DNA of 64,000 nt, taken from positions 372,001 through 436,000 of the forward strand of contig JAURXM010000131.1 in NCBI GenBank assembly GCA_030654395.1, given 5' to 3'. This DNA is from Aquabacterium sp. (GTDB lineage Bacteria > Pseudomonadota > Gammaproteobacteria > Burkholderiales > Burkholderiaceae_C). How positions within the stretch are numbered: the first letter of the stretch is position 1; the number at the start of each line of letters is the position of its first letter. Position numbers and translations under genes: made by a program. Shown piece after piece: positions 17,215 through 24,823 of the stretch. Below the pieces are notes generated by a model. The model saw only the letters and a program-made list of their open reading frames with translations, searched no databases and was not told where the DNA came from.

Positions 17215-17946
17215 TCACGCCCCTAAATAGGCCGCCTGCACCATCGGGTTGCCCAACAGCTCGCGTGCTGGGCCTGACAGCACCGCTTCACCAGAGTCCA
17301 ACACATACGCCCGGTCTGCCATCTCCAAAGCGCGGCTGGCGTTTTGTTCGACCAGCAACACGGTCACGCCCTGTTTGGACACGTCCCGCACGACCTCAAA
17401 TATCTTGTCGACCATCAGGGGTGACAGCCCCATGGAGGGCTCATCGAGCAACAACAGCTTGGGTCGCGCCATCAGGGCACGCCCCATGGCCAACATTTGC
17501 TGCTCACCGCCTGACAAAGTGCCAGCCAGTTGTTTGTAGCGCTCTTTCAAACGCGGGAAGCGCTCGTAGACCGATGCCATGTCGGACTCGATTTGGTCAT
17601 CAGAGCGCAGGTAGGCGCCCATGCGCAGGTTCTCGTCAATGCTCATGCGGGTGAAAATACCGCGCCCTTCAGGCACCATGACCAAGCCCTGTGACACCAA
17701 AGTCCACGCGCCCTGCCCTTTGATGCTGCGGCCTTGGTAAAGCACCTCGCCAGCCTGCGGTGCCAGCAGGCCGCAAATGGCCTTGAGCGTGGTGCTTTTG
17801 CCAGCGCCATTGGCTCCGATCAGGCTGACCATTTCGCCCTCAAACAAGGACAGCGAGAGCTTCTTAACAGCCTTGATGCCGCCATAGGACACGCACACAT
17901 CGCGCACGTCCAGCAAAGGCGCAAGGGATGGATTCGGTGCTGTCAT
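17215..17946 (-). CDS. livF: Branched-chain amino acid ABC transporter ATPase LivF
   Basis: The 243-residue ATPase has Walker A GANGAGKST (about residues 38-46), ABC signature LSGGEQQML, Walker B LLLLDEPSMGLSP and the H-loop replaced in the usual LivF way (LLVEQNASRALEM). With LivG it powers import of leucine, isoleucine, valine or related amides by the HAAT family. It is last in livH-livM-livG-livF and overlaps livG by 4 nt. No LivK-type binding protein gene is present in this operon, so substrate specificity cannot be read from here. Annotated urea or amide transporters of this class look alike at this level. Confidence 0.95.
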   Translation of the reverse strand: MTAPNPSLAPLLDVRDVCVSYGGIKAVKKLSLSLFEGEMVSLIGANGAGKSTTLKAICGLLAPQAGEVLYQGRSIKGQGAWTLVSQGLVMVPEGRGIFTRMSIDENLRMGAYLRSDDQIESDMASVYERFPRLKERYKQLAGTLSGGEQQMLAMGRALMARPKLLLLDEPSMGLSPLMVDKIFEVVRDVSKQGVTVLLVEQNASRALEMADRAYVLDSGEAVLSGPARELLGNPMVQAAYLGA

Positions 17947-18710
17947 GGTTGACTACCCAAATAAGCGGAGATCACAGCCGGGTCGCGCTGTACATCAACA
18001 GGCAAACCATGTGCAATGCGCTTGCCTTGGTCCAGTACGGTCACGTGATCACACAAGCCCATCACCAATTTGACGTCGTGTTCAATCAGCAAGATGGCGC
18101 GGCCTTGTGCCCGGATGCGCTCTATCAGCTCGCGCAGCTGCAGCTTCTCGGTGGCGTTCATGCCCGCAGCGGGTTCATCGAGTGCCAGCAGCTTGGGCTC
18201 GGTGGCCAAGGCGCGCGCGATCTCTAAACGGCGCTGGTCGCCATAACTCAGCGTGCGTGCAGCGTGATGGCTTTTACCGGACAAGCCAACAAAGTCGAGC
18301 AAGGCTTGGGCATCACGCGTGATCATGGCTTCCTCATGTGCAAAAGCCCGCGTATTGAGCAGCGCCTGCCACCAGCCCACTTGGGTGCGCACATGGCGGC
18401 CAACACGGACGTTATCTAACGCACTCATGTCGGCAAAAAGCCGGATGTTCTGGAAGGTGCGGGCAATGCCAGCCTGCGCCACCTTGTGTACCGCAGTCGG
18501 CCTGTAACGTTGCCCTGCCAGTTCAAACAAGCCCTGGTCTGCGGGCACCAAGCCGGTGATCACGTTGAAAAAAGTCGTCTTGCCTGCGCCGTTGGGGCCG
18601 ATCAGGCCATGAATCTGGCCCGCCGTGATGCGCAGCGCGACATCACTCAGTGCCTGCACACCGCCAAAGCGTTTGGATACGCCCTCAACCTTCAAAAGAT
18701 GCGCGCTCAT
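17943..18710 (-). CDS. livG: Branched-chain amino acid ABC transporter ATPase LivG
   Basis: This 255-residue ABC ATPase has Walker A GPNGAGKTTFFNVITGL, a Q-loop (RTFQNIRLFADMSALDNV) and a signature that reads LSYGDQRRLEIARAL, as usual in LivG. Walker B is LLALDEPAAGMN, and the LIEHDVKLVMGLCD segment follows. It pairs with LivF on the cytoplasmic face of the LivHM permease. It overlaps livF downstream by 4 nt and livM upstream by 4 nt, so the three genes are translationally coupled. Confidence 0.95.
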   Translation of the reverse strand: MSAHLLKVEGVSKRFGGVQALSDVALRITAGQIHGLIGPNGAGKTTFFNVITGLVPADQGLFELAGQRYRPTAVHKVAQAGIARTFQNIRLFADMSALDNVRVGRHVRTQVGWWQALLNTRAFAHEEAMITRDAQALLDFVGLSGKSHHAARTLSYGDQRRLEIARALATEPKLLALDEPAAGMNATEKLQLRELIERIRAQGRAILLIEHDVKLVMGLCDHVTVLDQGKRIAHGLPVDVQRDPAVISAYLGSQP

Positions 18711-19783
18711 GCCTGCCCCCGATCACCATGAGGCGAAGGCCACAGGCCACGCGGACGCAACAACATGATGCCAATCATGGACAAAGCCACCAGCAACTGA
18801 CGCAAGATGGCCGCATCCAAACGCCCGCCCGTCAGGGTTTGCAAAGGCCCCGCGACATGGCGCAGCACCTCAGGCAAGGCGGCAAGCAAGAAGGCACCCA
18901 TGACCACGCCCGGTATGTGTCCCAGCCCACCCAGCACGACCATGGCCACGACCAAAACAGATTCTTGCAGACTGAATGATTCAGGCGAGACAAAGCCTTG
19001 GAAACTGGCGAAGAGCACACCGGCCACACCGCCAAAACTGGCCCCCAGCCCAAAGGCCAGCAGCTTGAGGTCGCGCGTGTTCAAACCCATGGCCTTGGCG
19101 GCGATTTCATCTTCGCGAATGGCCATCCAGGCCCGCCCTATGCGCGAATCGTGCAGCCTCATGCAGATCACCACGGCCACCACCACCACGCTCAAGAACA
19201 GGTAGTAGTGCAAGGTCACAGGCGGCAGGGTCAGGCCCAGCACATGCCAAGGCTCACCCAAGCTCAGGCCGCCCACGTGGATGGCGTCAATGCTGTTGAT
19301 CCCTTTGGGGCCATTGGTGATGTTGATGGGTGCATCCATGTTGTTCATGAACACACGGATGATTTCACCAAAGCCCAAGGTGACGATGGCCAGGTAATCA
19401 CCGCGCAGCTTGAGCGTGGGTGCGCCCAACAACACCCCCGCCAAAGCCGCGACACCCGCGCCCAATGGGATGGCCAGCCAAATAGGTGTGTGCAAACCAT
19501 CAGGGAACATCGCCGCCAGTGCAGGGATGTGGTCGGTTAAATGGGGCGATGCCAGTAGTGCAAACAAATAAGCGCCGACAGCGTAAAACGCGATATAGCC
19601 CAAGTCCAGCAGGCCCGCAAACCCGACCACGATGTTCAGGCCCAAGGCCAGCAGGATGTACAGCAAGGCGGTGTCCACAATGCGCACCCAAGCTTCACCG
19701 GCGCCTTGCAACAAAACCGGCAACACAGCCAGCGCCACCGCACTGAGCAGGAAGACCCCTAAACGACGCTTATCTTTGTTCAT
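18707..19783 (-). CDS. livM: Branched-chain amino acid ABC transporter permease LivM
   Basis: The 358-residue integral membrane protein shows about nine to ten hydrophobic segments. It has the LivM landmarks NIVVGFAGLLDLGYIAFYAVGAY, GDYLAIVTLGFGEIIR and the cytoplasmic coupling loop GRAWMAIREDEIAAKAMGLN. It forms the translocation pore with LivH. It starts 21 nt after livH ends and overlaps livG by 4 nt. The start at 19783 (MNKDKRR) places a short basic segment before the first helix, as expected for membrane insertion. Confidence 0.95.
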   Translation of the reverse strand: MNKDKRRLGVFLLSAVALAVLPVLLQGAGEAWVRIVDTALLYILLALGLNIVVGFAGLLDLGYIAFYAVGAYLFALLASPHLTDHIPALAAMFPDGLHTPIWLAIPLGAGVAALAGVLLGAPTLKLRGDYLAIVTLGFGEIIRVFMNNMDAPINITNGPKGINSIDAIHVGGLSLGEPWHVLGLTLPPVTLHYYLFLSVVVVAVVICMRLHDSRIGRAWMAIREDEIAAKAMGLNTRDLKLLAFGLGASFGGVAGVLFASFQGFVSPESFSLQESVLVVAMVVLGGLGHIPGVVMGAFLLAALPEVLRHVAGPLQTLTGGRLDAAILRQLLVALSMIGIMLLRPRGLWPSPHGDRGQA

Positions 19784-19804
19784 GGCTACAGCAGTTTCTG
19801 GGTG

Positions 19805-20728
19805 TCAGGCACGGTCTGCCACGCGCTCGCCGAGCAGGCCTTGCGGCCTCAGCGTCAGCACCAAAATCAACACAGCAAAGGCGAAAATGTCTTGGTAGTT
19901 GCTACCCAAGATGCCCCCAGTCAGGTCGCCTATATAGCCCGCCCCCATGGACTCAATGATGCCCAGCAAGACACCACCCAGCATCGCGCCACCCAAGTTG
20001 CCGATGCCGCCAAATACGGCTGCTGTGAAGGCCTTCAGGCCCGGCAAGAAACCCATGGTGTGCTGCACTGACCCATAGTTCGCTGCCCACATCACGCCAG
20101 CCAAAGCAGCCAGTGCCGCGCCGATCACAAAGGTCGCTGAAATGACTTTATCCGGTTGCACGCCCATCAACTGCGCGACACGGGGGCTCTCTGCTGTGGC
20201 ACGCATCGCCCGGCCCAGCTTGGTGCCATGGATCAAGGCCATCAACCCGGCCAGCGTCACCGCCGTCACACCGATGATCAGGATTTGAACCACGCTGATG
20301 GTGGCGCCCAACACCTCATACGGCTCATCGGGCAACAAAATGGGATAGGGCTTGTAGTCTGGCTTCCAGATGATCATGGCCAGTGTTTGCAGCAGCAGCG
20401 ACATGCCCATGGCCGTCGTCAAGGGCGCCAAACGCGGCGCGTTGCGCAAGGGTCGATAGGCCAGCTTTTCAATCAGATAGTTCAAGGCCATGCAGACCAG
20501 CATGGCCGCAAGCAATGACAAGGCAAGCAAAGTCCAACCGGGCAAACCGCTGCTGGCCATCGATGTGACCACCGTCCAACTCACCAGCGCCCCGATCATC
20601 AGCACCTCGCCATGCGCGAAGTTGATCAGGTTGATGATGCCGTAGACCATGGTGTAACCCAAGGCCACCAAGGCATACATGCTGCCCAGAACCAGGCCGT
20701 TGATCAGTTGTTGAATGAAGGTGTCCAC
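19805..20728 (-). CDS. livH: Branched-chain amino acid ABC transporter permease LivH
   Basis: This 307-residue permease begins VDTFIQQLINGLVLGSMYALVALGYTMVYGIINLINFAHGE, the hallmark LivH N-terminus. It has eight to nine hydrophobic helices and the coupling loop GRAMRATAESPRVAQLMGV. GTG at 20728 is chosen as start because homologues begin (M)D-x-x-IQQ there. The longer open frame would start at an ATG inside a terminator stem. GAGAG lies just upstream, although rather close. First gene of livHMGF. Only 69 nt separate it from the aldehyde dehydrogenase stop, and they contain a rho-independent terminator, so its promoter must be very compact or lie inside the upstream gene. Confidence 0.93.
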   Translation of the reverse strand: MDTFIQQLINGLVLGSMYALVALGYTMVYGIINLINFAHGEVLMIGALVSWTVVTSMASSGLPGWTLLALSLLAAMLVCMALNYLIEKLAYRPLRNAPRLAPLTTAMGMSLLLQTLAMIIWKPDYKPYPILLPDEPYEVLGATISVVQILIIGVTAVTLAGLMALIHGTKLGRAMRATAESPRVAQLMGVQPDKVISATFVIGAALAALAGVMWAANYGSVQHTMGFLPGLKAFTAAVFGGIGNLGGAMLGGVLLGIIESMGAGYIGDLTGGILGSNYQDIFAFAVLILVLTLRPQGLLGERVADRA

Positions 20729-20745
20729 AAGCTCTCGACCATGTA

Positions 20746-20769
20746 AAAAGCCCGCCATGAAGGCGGGCC
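20746..20769 (-). terminator. Rho-independent terminator after the aldehyde dehydrogenase gene
   Basis: On the minus strand GCCCGCC pairs with GGCGGGC across a 5-nt loop and is followed by TTTTT. It lies 29 nt past the stop of the aldehyde dehydrogenase gene and only about 18 nt before the livH GTG. It could separate the two transcripts or act as a leaky attenuator in front of livHMGF. Confidence 0.85.
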
Positions 20770-20797
20770 GAGGCAAATCAGGCGTGCGGATTATCGG

Positions 20798-22270
20798 TCA
20801 GAAAATAGACGGCAAACGCAGGGAATCCACTGTCCAGCGGATCAACTTGGCCTTCACGCCTGTGTACGGCGGGAAGAACAAGCGCGCCATCATGATCGGG
20901 CCAGACTTCAACACCGCCCGCTCATGCGAGAAGGCCTTGAAGCCGTATATGCCGTGGCCACTGCCAATGCCGGAGTTGTTCACGCCGCCAAACGGCAAAT
21001 TACCGTGCGAGAACTGCAACACACAGTGGTTCACAGCCGCACCACCTGAGCTGGTTTGGGCCAGTAAACGGCGTGTGCGTTGCTTGTTGGTACTGAAGAT
21101 GTACAACGCCAACGGCTTGGGCGTAGCATTGATCTGGCGCACCACATCGTCCAAGTCTTTGTAAGCGATGACGGGCAGCACCGGGCCAAAAATCTCTTCG
21201 GTCATGATGCTGGCGTTGGCCGGCACTTGGTCGATCAGCGTAGGCGAGACGTAGCAGCTTGAGATATCTACTTCACCACCGACCAAGACTTTGGCGCCCT
21301 TGGACTTGGCATCTTGCAACAAGCGATCCAAGCGCTGGGTATGACGCTGGTTGATCACACGCGTCAAGTCAGGGCTCTGGCGTTGTGCTTCGGGCGTTTT
21401 GCCATAACGCTCTGCCAGCACCTCGCGGCATGCAGCCACAAACCGATCCTTCACGGACTCATGCACATACAGGTGATCGGGTGCCACGCAGATTTGGCCA
21501 CAGTTGGTGAACTTGCCCCACATCAGAGTCTGAGCCGACAGTTTGATGTCAGCCGACTCATCCACGATCACGGGCGATTTGCCACCCAGCTCCAAGGTGA
21601 CGCTGGTCAGGTGCTTGGCTGCAGCGGCCATCACAACCTTGCCCACGGCAGGCGAGCCGGTAAAGAAGATGTGGTCAAACGGCAGGTCAAGCATCACCTG
21701 TGAGGTGGGCAAGCTGCCCTCAAACATCGCCACTTCGTTAGACGGGAACAGGTCAGCGATGACTTCCATCATCACGGTGCTGACGGCGGGCGTCATCTCG
21801 GAGGGCTTGAGGATGGCGGTATTACCCGCAGCCAAAGCCGACACCAAGGGGCCAAAGCACAGGTTCAGCGGGAAGTTCCAAGGCGCCACGATCAGCACGC
21901 GACCACGTGGCTGGTACTCGATCCAGCTTTGTGTGAAGGCCGTGGCCATCGTGGGCCACACGCGCGTGGGTGTCGCCCACTTCTTCAAGTTGCCGATGGC
22001 ATGACGGATCTCGTCCAGCACAGGCATGAACTCGGTGCCTTCGACCTCAGAAGGAGACTTGTTGTAGTCCTTCTTGAACGCGGCATAGAAATCCTCGCGG
22101 CGGGCCATCATGCCCTCGCGCAGCTTTTTAAGGCGCGCGATGCGCTCTGCAACCGTGGATTCACGCCAAGCGTGAGCGGTAGCGAGCTGTGACTCGAACA
22201 CACGCTGGATATCAGCGGGGTTGGACTCACCGGTCAGGGGATCAACAATATGCATCATGGGTCGGCTCAT
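20798..22270 (-). CDS. Aldehyde dehydrogenase (coniferyl aldehyde dehydrogenase-like, class 3)
   Basis: The 490-residue NAD(P)-dependent enzyme oxidises an aldehyde to its acid. Motifs: VLIVAPWNFPLNL, the cofactor loop FFTGSPAVGK, the catalytic Glu in VTLELGGKSP, the nucleophilic Cys in FTNCGQICVAPD, and EEIFGPVLPV. The C-terminal extension (LFFPPYTGVKAKLIRW) marks the class-3/CalB-like group, which includes coniferyl aldehyde and fatty aldehyde dehydrogenases. The ATG at 22270 has GGAG 8 nt upstream; a GTG at 22306 would add 12 residues. It lies 40 nt after a small RHH-like gene on the same strand and is closed by a strong terminator. Substrate not determinable here. Confidence 0.93.
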   Translation of the reverse strand: MSRPMMHIVDPLTGESNPADIQRVFESQLATAHAWRESTVAERIARLKKLREGMMARREDFYAAFKKDYNKSPSEVEGTEFMPVLDEIRHAIGNLKKWATPTRVWPTMATAFTQSWIEYQPRGRVLIVAPWNFPLNLCFGPLVSALAAGNTAILKPSEMTPAVSTVMMEVIADLFPSNEVAMFEGSLPTSQVMLDLPFDHIFFTGSPAVGKVVMAAAAKHLTSVTLELGGKSPVIVDESADIKLSAQTLMWGKFTNCGQICVAPDHLYVHESVKDRFVAACREVLAERYGKTPEAQRQSPDLTRVINQRHTQRLDRLLQDAKSKGAKVLVGGEVDISSCYVSPTLIDQVPANASIMTEEIFGPVLPVIAYKDLDDVVRQINATPKPLALYIFSTNKQRTRRLLAQTSSGGAAVNHCVLQFSHGNLPFGGVNNSGIGSGHGIYGFKAFSHERAVLKSGPIMMARLFFPPYTGVKAKLIRWTVDSLRLPSIF

Positions 22271-22310
22271 GTTTTTAGCTCCAAAAGCGCTGTCAGTACG
22301 TGACACTTCA

Positions 22311-22598
22311 TCAAGGCTTCGCTGGCACGGCTGCCGCCAGACCTGCCTTGAGTAAACGATCGGTCAGGTCATTGAGACTGACACCTTCTTGAACGGCTTG
22401 ATCGCGCAGACGGCTCACCAAGTCTTCATTCAATTTGACGGCAAAAGGCACCAACCCTGCGGCTTGGTCAATTTTGCGCTGCTCGCGTCTGTCTGGCAAT
22501 GCACCAGAGGCTGTCGAGAAACGACCAGGAATGCTGGCGTTGTGCATTTGCCCAACGAGCTTGGAGGCCTTACTTTTTTCCAGATCAGTTCTTTTCAT
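22311..22598 (-). CDS. Small possible ribbon-helix-helix protein
   Basis: The 95-residue protein has a basic, disordered-looking first half (MKRTDLEKSKASKLVGQMHNAS). The second half, FAVKLNEDLVSRLRDQAVQEGVSLNDLTDRLLKAGL, reads like a ribbon-helix-helix fold: a short beta strand with alternating residues, a helix, a turn and a second helix. RHH proteins are dimeric DNA-binding regulators or antitoxins. No toxin gene is adjacent; the neighbour 40 nt downstream is the aldehyde dehydrogenase, which it might control. The start at 22598 lacks a clear Shine-Dalgarno. A near-perfect dyad (22713-22733) lies upstream and could be its operator. Fold assignment is inferred from pattern alone. Confidence 0.65.
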   Translation of the reverse strand: MKRTDLEKSKASKLVGQMHNASIPGRFSTASGALPDRREQRKIDQAAGLVPFAVKLNEDLVSRLRDQAVQEGVSLNDLTDRLLKAGLAAAVPAKP

Positions 22599-22712
22599 GG
22601 GTAGATATCGTGGTCCGTAGCTGGACAATAGAGGCCATCGTGTCTGTGGCCGACCGGCCGCAAACCTTGGGCTGCACGGTATCTGAATACGACGCAGCCC
22701 ACAATCCCGCAA

Positions 22713-22733
22713 TTGTGCACCTAGTGTGTACAA
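22713..22733. promoter_or_regulatory. Dyad TTGTGCAC-N5-GTGTACAA, possible operator
   Basis: Two 8-nt arms match as reverse complements at seven of eight positions, separated by 5 nt. The dyad sits in the 180-nt divergent region between the RHH-like gene and the S4-domain gene, 45 nt before the latter's ATG. The binding protein is not known; the RHH-like protein is the obvious candidate. Confidence 0.45.
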
Positions 22734-22778
22734 CTTCACGCTTGACGGCTATGCCGCATAACCCTGACGTCCCCAAAA

Positions 22779-23018
22779 ATGGCCACCCTGCAGCAAATCA
22801 CCTTCGAGCTACGCGGCGAATTCATCACCCTGGACAAGCTGCTGAAAGCGTGCGGCCTGGCCAGCAGCGGCGGCTTTGCCAAATCGATGATCACTGACGG
22901 TCAGATACAGGTGGACGGGCAGGATGAGTTGCGCAAAACAGCCAAAATCAGACTGGGACAAGTGGTGAGCTTGCATGGCGCGCGCATTAAAGTAGTCGCA
23001 CAAAAGGATGAGTCATGA
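22779..23018 (+). CDS. S4-domain RNA-binding protein (YbcJ-like)
   Basis: The 79-residue protein is almost entirely one S4 domain: ITLDKLLKACGLASSGGFAKSMITDGQIQVDGQDELRKTAKIRLGQVV. S4 domains bind structured RNA, often rRNA or tRNA. YbcJ-like proteins are thought to act in RNA modification or ribosome quality control; no target is visible here. Its TGA overlaps the ATG of the acyl-CoA synthetase in an ATGA arrangement, which suggests coupled translation even though the functions look unrelated. No strong Shine-Dalgarno precedes the ATG. Confidence 0.9.
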   Translation: MATLQQITFELRGEFITLDKLLKACGLASSGGFAKSMITDGQIQVDGQDELRKTAKIRLGQVVSLHGARIKVVAQKDES

Positions 23019-24646
23019 CCCACATTTTTGAGCAAGACCTACCGCAAACACAGGCAAATTTTGTCGCACTGAGCCCCCTATCGTTCATAGAACGATCGGC
23101 CTTGGTCTACCCTGACCGCTTGGCTGTGGTGCATGGGGCCTTGCGTCAAACTTGGAGCCAGACCTACGCCCGCTGTCGGCAACTGGCCAGCGCGCTTCAG
23201 CAGCGCGGCATTGGTCTGGGCGACACCGTGGCGGTGATCCTGCCCAACACGCCCCCCATGGTGGAGGCGCATTTCGGCGTCCCCATGGCTGGCGCGGTAC
23301 TGAACACACTCAACACCCGGCTAGACGCCGCAGCGTTGGCCTACATGTTGGACCATGGCGAGGCCAAAGCCGTGATCGTCGACCCGGAGTTCGCCGCGGT
23401 CATGGCCCACGCGTTGAGCCTGCGTGAAGTGCAACGCGACATCCTGGTCATCGACGCTGAGGACGCCCTTTATCCAGGCACCGCTCAGCGCATTGGCAGC
23501 GTGACCTACGAAGCCTTGCTGGCGAGCGGCTCGGCAGACTTCGCTTGGGAGATGCCCTCTGCCGAGTGGGCTGCCATCAGTCTGAACTACACATCGGGCA
23601 CCACCGGCAGGCCCAAGGGCGTGGTCTACCACCACCGCGGCGCCACGCTGAACGCCCTGTCCAACATCCTTGAATGGGACATGCCCAAGCACGCCATCTA
23701 CCTGTGGACGCTGCCCATGTTCCATTGCAATGGCTGGTGTTTCCCGTGGACGATAGCGGCGCGTGCGGGCGTGAATGTGTGCCTGCGCCGCGTTGACCCC
23801 AAGGCCATATTCGACGCCTTCCGTGAGCATGGCGTCACCCACTACTGCGGCGCCCCGATCGTGCATGCGGCCTTGGTAGCCGCTCCCGATGACATCAAAC
23901 AAGGCATCCAACACCAAGTCAAGGCCATGGTGGCCGGTGCAGCGCCACCCGCTGCCATCATTGAAGGCATGGAAAAGCTCGGCATCGACCTGACCCATAC
24001 CTATGGTCTGACTGAGATCTATGGCCCGGCCGCCATTTGCGTCAAGCACGAAGCCTGGGATGCGCTGGATGTCGGTGAGCGTGCCCGCCTGAATGCGCGC
24101 CAAGGCGTCAATTACCACCTGCAAAGCAGCGTGACCGTGATGGACAGCGCCACCATGCAGCGTGTGCCAGCAGATGGGCAAACCATGGGCGAAATCATGT
24201 TCCGTGGCAGCATCATGATGAAGGGCTACCTCAAGAACCCCAAAGCCACGCAAGAAGCTTTTGAGGGCGGCTGGTTCCACACAGGCGACTTGGCCGTGAT
24301 TGACCCGGATGGCTACATCAAAATCAAAGACCGCAGCAAAGACATCATCATCTCGGGCGGCGAAAACATCTCATCCATTGAAGTGGAAGATGCGCTGTAC
24401 AGACACCCCGCCGTGATGGCCGCCGCCGTGGTTGCCAAGCCCGACCTCAAGTGGGGCGAGACGCCTTGCGCCTTCATTGAACTCAAGGCAGGCGCCCAAG
24501 TCACCGCAGAGGACATCATCGCCCACTGCAAACAGCACTTAGCGGGCTTCAAGGTACCGCGTGCCGTGGTGTTCATGGACTTACCTAAAACGTCAACAGG
24601 CAAGATTCAGAAATTCGAATTGCGCACAATTGCAGGATCAATCTGA
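23015..24646 (+). CDS. Acyl-CoA synthetase (medium-chain fatty acid/AlkK-like)
   Basis: This 543-residue ANL-superfamily ligase activates a carboxylic acid with ATP to an acyl-AMP, then to a CoA thioester. It has the P-loop YTSGTTGRPKG (about residue 192), YGLTEIYGP (A5), GWFHTGDLAVIDPDGYIKIKDRSKDIIISGGENIS (A7-A8) and the catalytic lysine in KTSTGKIQKFEL (about 528). Sequence character (FNWTIA-type MFHCNGWCFPWTIAARAG) is like AlkK/DddB-type medium- or short-chain ligases. It starts in the last codon of the S4 gene. It may feed beta-oxidation or PHA precursors; the true substrate is unknown. Confidence 0.92.
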   Translation: MTHIFEQDLPQTQANFVALSPLSFIERSALVYPDRLAVVHGALRQTWSQTYARCRQLASALQQRGIGLGDTVAVILPNTPPMVEAHFGVPMAGAVLNTLNTRLDAAALAYMLDHGEAKAVIVDPEFAAVMAHALSLREVQRDILVIDAEDALYPGTAQRIGSVTYEALLASGSADFAWEMPSAEWAAISLNYTSGTTGRPKGVVYHHRGATLNALSNILEWDMPKHAIYLWTLPMFHCNGWCFPWTIAARAGVNVCLRRVDPKAIFDAFREHGVTHYCGAPIVHAALVAAPDDIKQGIQHQVKAMVAGAAPPAAIIEGMEKLGIDLTHTYGLTEIYGPAAICVKHEAWDALDVGERARLNARQGVNYHLQSSVTVMDSATMQRVPADGQTMGEIMFRGSIMMKGYLKNPKATQEAFEGGWFHTGDLAVIDPDGYIKIKDRSKDIIISGGENISSIEVEDALYRHPAVMAAAVVAKPDLKWGETPCAFIELKAGAQVTAEDIIAHCKQHLAGFKVPRAVVFMDLPKTSTGKIQKFELRTIAGSI

Positions 24647-24702
24647 TCAATTTGATTCGCCCAACAACAAGTTTGCCGCATGGTGACATGCGCAACCTAC
24701 TA

Positions 24703-24711
24703 CCCCCCCCC
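24703..24711. repeat. C9 homopolymer tract
   Basis: Nine C's lie 56 nt after the acyl-CoA synthetase stop, inside the 177-nt gap before the GGDEF gene. A following GCGGGT could pair with part of the tract. No T-run follows, so it is not a standard terminator. Confidence 0.5.
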
Positions 24712-24823
24712 TATGCGGGTTAAAGGGCTCACGCAATGCCTTATTTTCTGCGTAAGATCAGCGCCACGGGTGATTTGGCATGGGTAAAGAGCCCTCGCCG
24801 GAGCCCCCTGGAGTACACCCCGC

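Noticed and set aside
23321..24280. A 319-codon open frame antisense to the acyl-CoA synthetase
   Set aside because: Long antisense frames are expected in high-GC coding DNA, and there is no start context or known family.
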